NCBI GenBank assembly: GCA_018466975.1
Contig: CM031556.1
Span: 992,001-1,056,000 of the forward strand
Length of the DNA: 64,000 nt
Reading direction: 5' to 3'
From: Sparassis latifolia
Lineage: Eukaryota > Basidiomycota > Agaricomycetes > Polyporales > Sparassidaceae
The notes under the pieces are model-generated. The model ran no database searches. It saw only the letters and a program-made list of their open reading frames with translations, and was not told where the DNA came from. This document shows, one piece after another, positions 58,299 through 64,000 of the stretch. Each line of letters opens with the position of its first letter. Within the stretch, counting starts at the first letter, position 1. Both the position numbers and the translations under genes were made by a program.

Positions 58299-60688
58299 GG
58301 CTGGCGGGGGAGGAGGTAGAGACAGGATTGCTCCGGCCAGACAGACCAGAAAAGCGAACGCCTGCGTCAGCCACGATGTAAATTCCCTTCTGCGAGCTGG
58401 GAACGTTCCAGGATGTGGTGCGCTGGCGACCCCACGTTTCATCGCCGCGCTGATCGTGGTCGACGAACGTTCATTTTCTTCAAACTCCGATGTGACCGTC
58501 GCCGCGATGATCGTCCCGAATGGGAATCCCGCATCCCATATATGGAAGGTCTGGCAGTCGTCGGCCCGGCGAGTACGATCTACGCTTGCGAACGTGCAAT
58601 CTGCTCACAACGCTCCACAAACCAGTTCCCCGCAGTTACCCCGGGTTTCTCCGTGCACGAAGGCGCTCCGACTGTGGACGGAGGCTTGAAAAAAAAAAGT
58701 TGCTCACCACAGTTGTAATGCATATCGCGACAAGAACTTGCGGTTCTCACCTCTAGAAAATATCTGGACGCTGGCTGTTACATAGTATATGAAAAGCAGA
58801 TTTATCCTTCACCTACTCATTCCGGATCCTGCGCCCATCAACCAAACACTGGCTCTGTCACTCTCCGCAGCGTCATTATGACACACGTGCGAGCATCATC
58901 ATGCATGAGAAATCGCGGGCAACAATCACCGCATTGTGATACAACAAGTTACGCTGTGTTTGCCCAACCGTGACAAATTCGGAGCGAAAGCCGCATTGCG
59001 GAGAAAATTTGCGACCATTGTCTCGCGAATGTTGTGCGTCCGACAACGATTTAATATTTAGTCTTCATGATGACGTCGAGTTACAAACCTGCTAAACCAA
59101 GAATATTAATATTTTCCTCGCTCGCGTGGATAACCGAAGGATCAGCGAAGATATACAGCGCCGAGAAGAACAAATTTCGGTATGCGGCACCACCGCATGG
59201 CATCGGGTAGCAGCTAAATATCCATGAGCTCGGACAAGCGATGTACAAATGCGCGGAGGGGTTAATTCGTTTTGTGCCAAGTGATTTTGCGAACATCGAC
59301 GCATCGAAAGTGGTTGCGACCGGAGCCCTCTAGACAGTGAGCCACTGCAACGTCATAAAATTCAACGAGGCAAAGGTTAAATCGTAGCCGACGACATATG
59401 GATGAGACAACGGGATATAATACAGATGAGACACTGCCAAAAAATTCAGCCAAGTCAGCATGCAGCTTGGACAAGAAGGCGACGGTGGACGAAGACGACG
59501 AACGGTACCGTCAGAGCGACTATTGGTGGATGCGAGAGCTTCGTGAATACTAGGGTGCATTATGTTGAGCTAGCACTTGCTGTAGACCATGGGATTATCC
59601 ACCAGCTGCGATTCAGTTCAGGCCTCAGGATGCAGGTATCCGGAAGCGGTGATTCATCGCAAGCATTCTTTATTTAAATTGCTCCGGGAAGTTGCAGATA
59701 CTTGCAACTTCAATAATAATTACTGCTCCAATCCAAGGGCATCGAAACGTAACCAATAAGACGACATCGATGAAATTGTAGTAGTTGGCGAAAGATGAAA
59801 GTGATATGGTAGTGAAGGTGGTGATAGTACATCGTATTGCAATCGCGATCGGATGCCCGATGGTCCCCTGTGTTTTGAAAAATCGTGAGGGCGTACAAGA
59901 CGGACCGTACCGCAGCAATGTCCCGGACGAGGCAGCTTCCATAATCACAGAGCTGTAGATGATATGCGGCTGCAGTGACGACACAAGCTGGACACGGCTA
60001 GGGACTTGAGGGAGCATTGTTTGGTGCATTCTTGACGCTGCCTTCTGGAGAGGTTTCCGGAGGGGAACTTTGCAAATTATCCAGCCCTAGATTTCTCCAC
60101 TCATCGCGCCCCATCAATCCGCTGTATTACCTCGTCAGTACTGAGACTGGGTACTCGGAAGATGAGGCGACATACCGATCCATCCTGCAGTCCAGATACT
60201 CTCGATTGAGATGGCGACATGGGGTGGAATTACTGGAGTTCTTTCGCAGACAGTCAAGATATACTTTCATGAAATCCTTACACTCCCCTGCATCGAGTCA
60301 GGACAAACAATCACTAGTAGATATGAGGTATCGCACCATAGTGATCTAGCGGGAACGATCCTCTGTCCTGTTTGCAAGAATGAGCTGCGACGTGCACACC
60401 AAATGATGTAGAGCATACCGGAGGAGCGCTTTGGAAACCCGCAGAGACTGACGGCGGTCGTCCGAAAGACATGTCGTTGGCAAGAGAAGTCTAGTAGACC
60501 ACGCGGCACGCAGGTCTTACAGCGTGGGAGGCCACTCCCGCACAAAGTGGAAGAGGATGGTCCTTATATGGTAAATTCCGAATTGCCCAAAGTCAAAAAA
60601 GCAGGTATTCGGAATTCGCTAGATCGTTTATACAATGGCCCCAGATGATACAGTCCTCAGTCCATAAGACATAATCCGCCGGAGAAAG
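58299..60688. other. Gene-free stretch of about 2.4 kb
   Basis: 5' flank of the phosphodiesterase and 3' flank of the bZIP gene. Open frames such as 59670-60029 (minus) have hydrophobic parts but no family signature or convincing splice structure. A GAAAAAAAAAAG run lies near 58688. Confidence 0.35.
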
Positions 60689-61692
60689 TCACCCCACTTG
60701 TCTTCCCTTCCCCTTCTCTCCAGGCCTCTCCGACGAACCGTCCCTGCTGCTGCTGGGCTCTCCTCCTGGGCTAGATGTATTGCCCGGCGTACTACTCGAC
60801 GTGCCCTGCTCCAAGTCAGGGACAACACCAGCGAGGCGTTTGCTTTTTAGCATGACAATCTCCTTCAGCCACCCATTTTCTCTTCGAAGCTCACCAGCCT
60901 CTCTCTCGAGCTCTTCCACACGTCCCGAGAGATCAGAGATGCCGCGCTCAAGGTTCAATGTCCACTGCTTCTTCTTGATTCTGAATCGAGCTGGTGGTCC
61001 CGAGAATATCAACACCGCTCTGTCTTACAGCCGTTCCGGGAATCTCACCTGACGCCGCTGTGTTCCTCCTCCTCTTGTCGTCTGAACTCCCGATCTGATC
61101 ACCCTCCTGCGGTTCTGCAGCCTCGGGTGATGGTGGATTGCTGACTGGCTGAGGAGGAGGTAGTTGTGGCGGCTCGCTCGGTCCGGCGTCGTTGGATACG
61201 AAAGACCCGAGTTGCCCGCTATCGAAGCCAAATGGTACCTGAGGCATGGGAGGCGGCGGCATGTACTGAAGTTGTTGCTGCTGCTGCAGCTGATGATGTT
61301 GTGGTTGATGCTGTTGCTGCTGACCGTATATGCTCTGTATCTGCAGGTACTGCAGCCACGGAATGGCCGCGAGGAATGCCTCCGTTGGGTTCGGCATAGG
61401 CTGACTTGACATGGGATTCAACGCAGGGTTGAGCGCAGGGTTGAGTGACGGGGGTGGGATCGGGGGAACCTGCGGAACAACTGATGGTGATTCTTGCAAC
61501 GAACGTACTGCTCTGGCGAATGCGTCGTCGCTATAAACTGGCTGAGGATATGAAGGTGCGGAACTAGGTCCCGCGTTGTATTGATTCAGGAAACTAAAGT
61601 CCAGTGGGTCTACAGCCTGTCGACTGTGGTCAGCGGCGTGTTCCCTCAGAGAAAGACGTGTTCTGGTGTACCCTCGTGCTCGGACTCGACAT
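60689..61692 (-). CDS. bZIP transcription factor
   Basis: Nuclear DNA-binding regulator. Start ATG 61692 with a 21-nt first exon (to 61672) joins AVDPLDFSFLNQYN at the second exon, which runs on through Pro/Gln-rich sequence (NPALNPALNP, several Gln runs, PPPPMPQVPFG). The basic region KRRRNTAASARFRIKKKQW is split by an intron inside the TAAS-A codons and is restored by canonical splice sites. The leucine zipper LNLERGISDLSGRVEELEREAGELRRENGWL follows. This form resembles fungal Cys3/MetR-type bZIPs, which control sulfur or amino-acid metabolism; the assignment is by family only. The tail is Ser/Gly-rich. Stop at 60691-60689. Confidence 0.88.
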
Positions 61693-62243
61693 CGGCGCGT
61701 TGTGTACGGGGGTCACTGGCTGACTAGCCGACCTCCCGCGACGGTGTCCTGTGTTGCGGTCGTGGGGTACGTCGTCCGTCGCTGTATTTGAGTCCTGGGG
61801 CATGATCGATGCACGAATGTTGATCTAAACACCCGGACTCCCTCTGCATGTATACTATCAGCCTGAGCGATATGGGAGAGCTAACCGAGATCTCATTTGC
61901 AAAAGTCGCTCGCAATAACGACAGACCTCGTCATTTACAAATGACTTTCGCCCGTTATGGACTGCCATGTCGTACAGTTCAGCTTGAGACGCACTCGATT
62001 CGTGGGTTCGTCGTTTGTTCGCCATAGGAGTACTGGATTGCGCCAGAATTTCCGGTGGTGAACCTGGTATAACGGTCATGTGATATAAATAAGAAGTCAA
62101 CCAGAAATATGAGTATTACATAATTTGCATGACATGAGTGACGTCTGTACAAGCGCCCGGACGCGTACGCGTAACTCATCTTATTAGCTTGAGCTACAAC
62201 TGCCGCAGTGGCCACAACTTCACATTACCCACATATTTCTACC
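61693..62243. promoter_or_regulatory. Divergent promoter region of the bZIP gene and NPL4
   Basis: 551 bp between the two start codons. It contains a CRE-like TGACGTC at 62139-62145 and a paired ACGCGT motif near 62161-62172. Sites were found by eye; function is inferred. Confidence 0.5.
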
Positions 62244-64000
62244 ATGGTATGTCTTTTTCGTCCGAAATGCAACCACACACGATTATGCTCGCTCAGTTGA
62301 TCAGAATCAGGTCGAAGGATGGAAATTTTCGGTTTGATCTGTCACCTACGACCGATATATCAGAACTGGCGACGAAGGTTCGTATTTCGTTGTCGAAAGT
62401 GCTTGAAAATGATGCGACACACCGGTGTGGAATAGATTCTCGAGACCACACACAACGCCGATATCTTGACACTCGCGATTTCTAATCGTCCCAGGGGAAA
62501 CGAAACGTTGGTGTCCACCTTGGCAGGACGCAACTTGCAGGACTTGGGTCTCTCGTACGCTCCAACTGTCCTATCCCTGATATCACACACTTTATCTTGT
62601 TACTTTTAGGCATGGAGATCTTGTTTTCGTCTCCTATAAATCACAACCCGATGCCACCTCCAATACTCCTGGGACCGACTCATTCCCTGCGCCGAAAGCT
62701 ACAAGCAGCACCTCAAATCATCCATGGGAATCTGTACAAGAAGACCGAGTTGATAAGTACTGGCGCTCGCGCGATGGTATGATTCCGCGCTCGCGCGACG
62801 CACGTTTCTGCAAGCATGGCGCGAACGCGATGTGTGACTACTGCATGCCCCTCGAGCCGTACGACGCGTCGTACCACACGGAGCACAACGTCAAACACCT
62901 GTCATTCCACGCATATCTTCGCAAGCTCACGCCGAAAGGCTCTGCATCCGCGTCCGCGACGGCGTCTCTGCCGCCCCTCTCTCAGCTTTCGTACAAGGTT
63001 AAGGACCCATGCCCCTCGGGTGGACATCCGCCGTGGCCAGGGGGGATTTGTACGGCATGCCAGCCATCCGCTATCACGCTGCAGAGTCCGCCATTCCGGA
63101 TGGTGGACCATCTTGAGATAGCGTCTAGGACAATCGTGGAGCGCTTCCTTGCGGCCTGGCGCGCGACAGGCATGCAGCGCTTTGGATGGCTGATTGGACG
63201 GTATGAGCCCTACGACGAGGTACCTATGGGCGTGAAGGCGGTTGTTGAGGCAATTCACGAGCCCCCGCAGGAAGGCGAGCTCGATGGGCTGAGTTTAGGA
63301 CTGCCTTGGGAAGATGAGCCCCGCATTAGAGCGCTGGCTCAGTCCGCATCTCCTCCACTGACGGTTGTTGGATACATTTTCACGGATTTGGATCCAACAC
63401 CCGAGGACCGGACGAAGAATGTGTACAAGCGTCATCCACAATCCTTTTATCTGTCCTCGCTTGAAGCGATTTTCGCGGCGCATGTGCAAAGGGCCAATCC
63501 GACGTCGTCGCGTGCCTCACCCTCAGGCTTGTTCGCGTCGCGTATGGTGACGGCAGTGCTAACAGGTACTGCGGACGGTGCAATTGACGTGTCAGCTTAC
63601 CAAGTTTCGGAGCAAGCCTGTGCTATGGTGGAGGCGGATATGATCGAGGCAAGTGTAGATCCTAACATTGTGCGCGTTAAGGAAGAGGACAGGAGCCAAG
63701 ACACAGCCCGCTATGTCCCGGACGTTTTCTTCACGTATAAAAACGAATACGGGCTAGAGGTGAAGAAGAGTGCCAAGCCATGTTTCCCCGTTGAATACCT
63801 CCTAGTCAACGTACGTGCAGGTGATTTGTGCTTCTTAGTCTACTTTCTAAACTCTTGACAGGTATCCAACGGATTCCCCCAGAATCCATCTCCCCTCTTC
63901 CACTCTACGTCCTTCCAAATTGAGAACCGCCCAGGACTGGAAGATCAGCACATCGAGCGTGTCCTGCGCGAGCTGTCGCGTCTGCGAGCACCGGAAATTC
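62244..64000 (+). CDS. NPL4: NPL4, cofactor of the Cdc48/p97 segregase (3' end cut by window edge)
   Basis: With Ufd1, Npl4 brings polyubiquitinated substrates to Cdc48 in ER-associated degradation and nuclear quality control. My model begins with an exon whose only coding bases are ATG (62244-62246), then 62297-62377, 62436-62554, 62610-63810, and 63862 to the edge, all in phase. It starts MLIRIRSKDGNFRF, the family's ubiquitin-like N-terminus, continuing ETTHNADILTLAISNRPRGNETLVSTL and HGDLVFVSYK. The zinc-finger parts FCKHGANAMCDYCMPLEPYD and CPSGGHPPWPGGICTACQPS are present. RFGWLIGRYEPYDEVPMGVKA belongs to the MPN-like domain. An alternative start is the ATG at 62285, which would add LAQ before IRIRSK. 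No lesion seen. Confidence 0.92.

Noticed and set aside
59670..60029. 119-residue hydrophobic frame on the minus strand
   Set aside because: It resembles a membrane protein in composition only; no family signature or coherent exon structure was found.

Overview
This window looks like nuclear DNA of a wood-decay-type basidiomycete, probably Agaricomycetes and close to Polyporales. The genes are rich in short introns (about 45-60 bp), and the families are typical of that group: DUF6533 seven-helix proteins, 14-helix DHA2 transporters, basidiomycete F-box proteins and secreted glycerophosphodiesterases. All gene models below were built by eye from splice sites and protein family patterns; no database search was run. 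No tRNA, rRNA or CRISPR array was recognised.

Left part (1-21 kb): a locus built by duplication. Three DHA2 multidrug-type transporters (one cut by the left edge, two complete) share internal exon lengths, and a fourth copy survives only as a decayed 3' relic. Two DUF6533 membrane-protein paralogues lie in opposite orientation on either side of homoserine kinase (THR1). A TPR protein on the minus strand closes this part.

Middle part (21-47 kb): transposable elements and decayed genes mixed with normal genes. There is a compact LTR element that carries only a Gag gene (intact LTRs, 5-bp target duplication), an ammonium-transporter pseudogene, two copies of one MITE family (9-bp target duplications), a second MITE (8-bp target duplication), and F-box pseudogenes. 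Intact genes here are an F-box-like protein with three micro-exons, a dienelactone hydrolase, a small repeat protein, a DUF7702-type membrane protein, the rRNA-processing nuclease LAS1, a membrane-anchored Nudix hydrolase and a STE20/FRAY-type kinase with a histidine-rich insert.

Right part (47-64 kb): mostly housekeeping genes. An SR-protein kinase and an RRM plus zinc-knuckle SR-type splicing factor are divergently paired across 266 bp. They are followed by the Rieske iron-sulfur protein of complex III, a secreted glycerophosphodiester phosphodiesterase, a bZIP factor, and NPL4 (cut by the right edge).

The most interesting signals are the Gag-only LTR element with a half-tRNA-type primer site, the MITE families with exact target duplications, the kinase/SR-protein divergent pair, the histidine-rich insert in the kinase activation segment, and unusual exon structures (8-12 nt micro-exons; an exon that is only the ATG).
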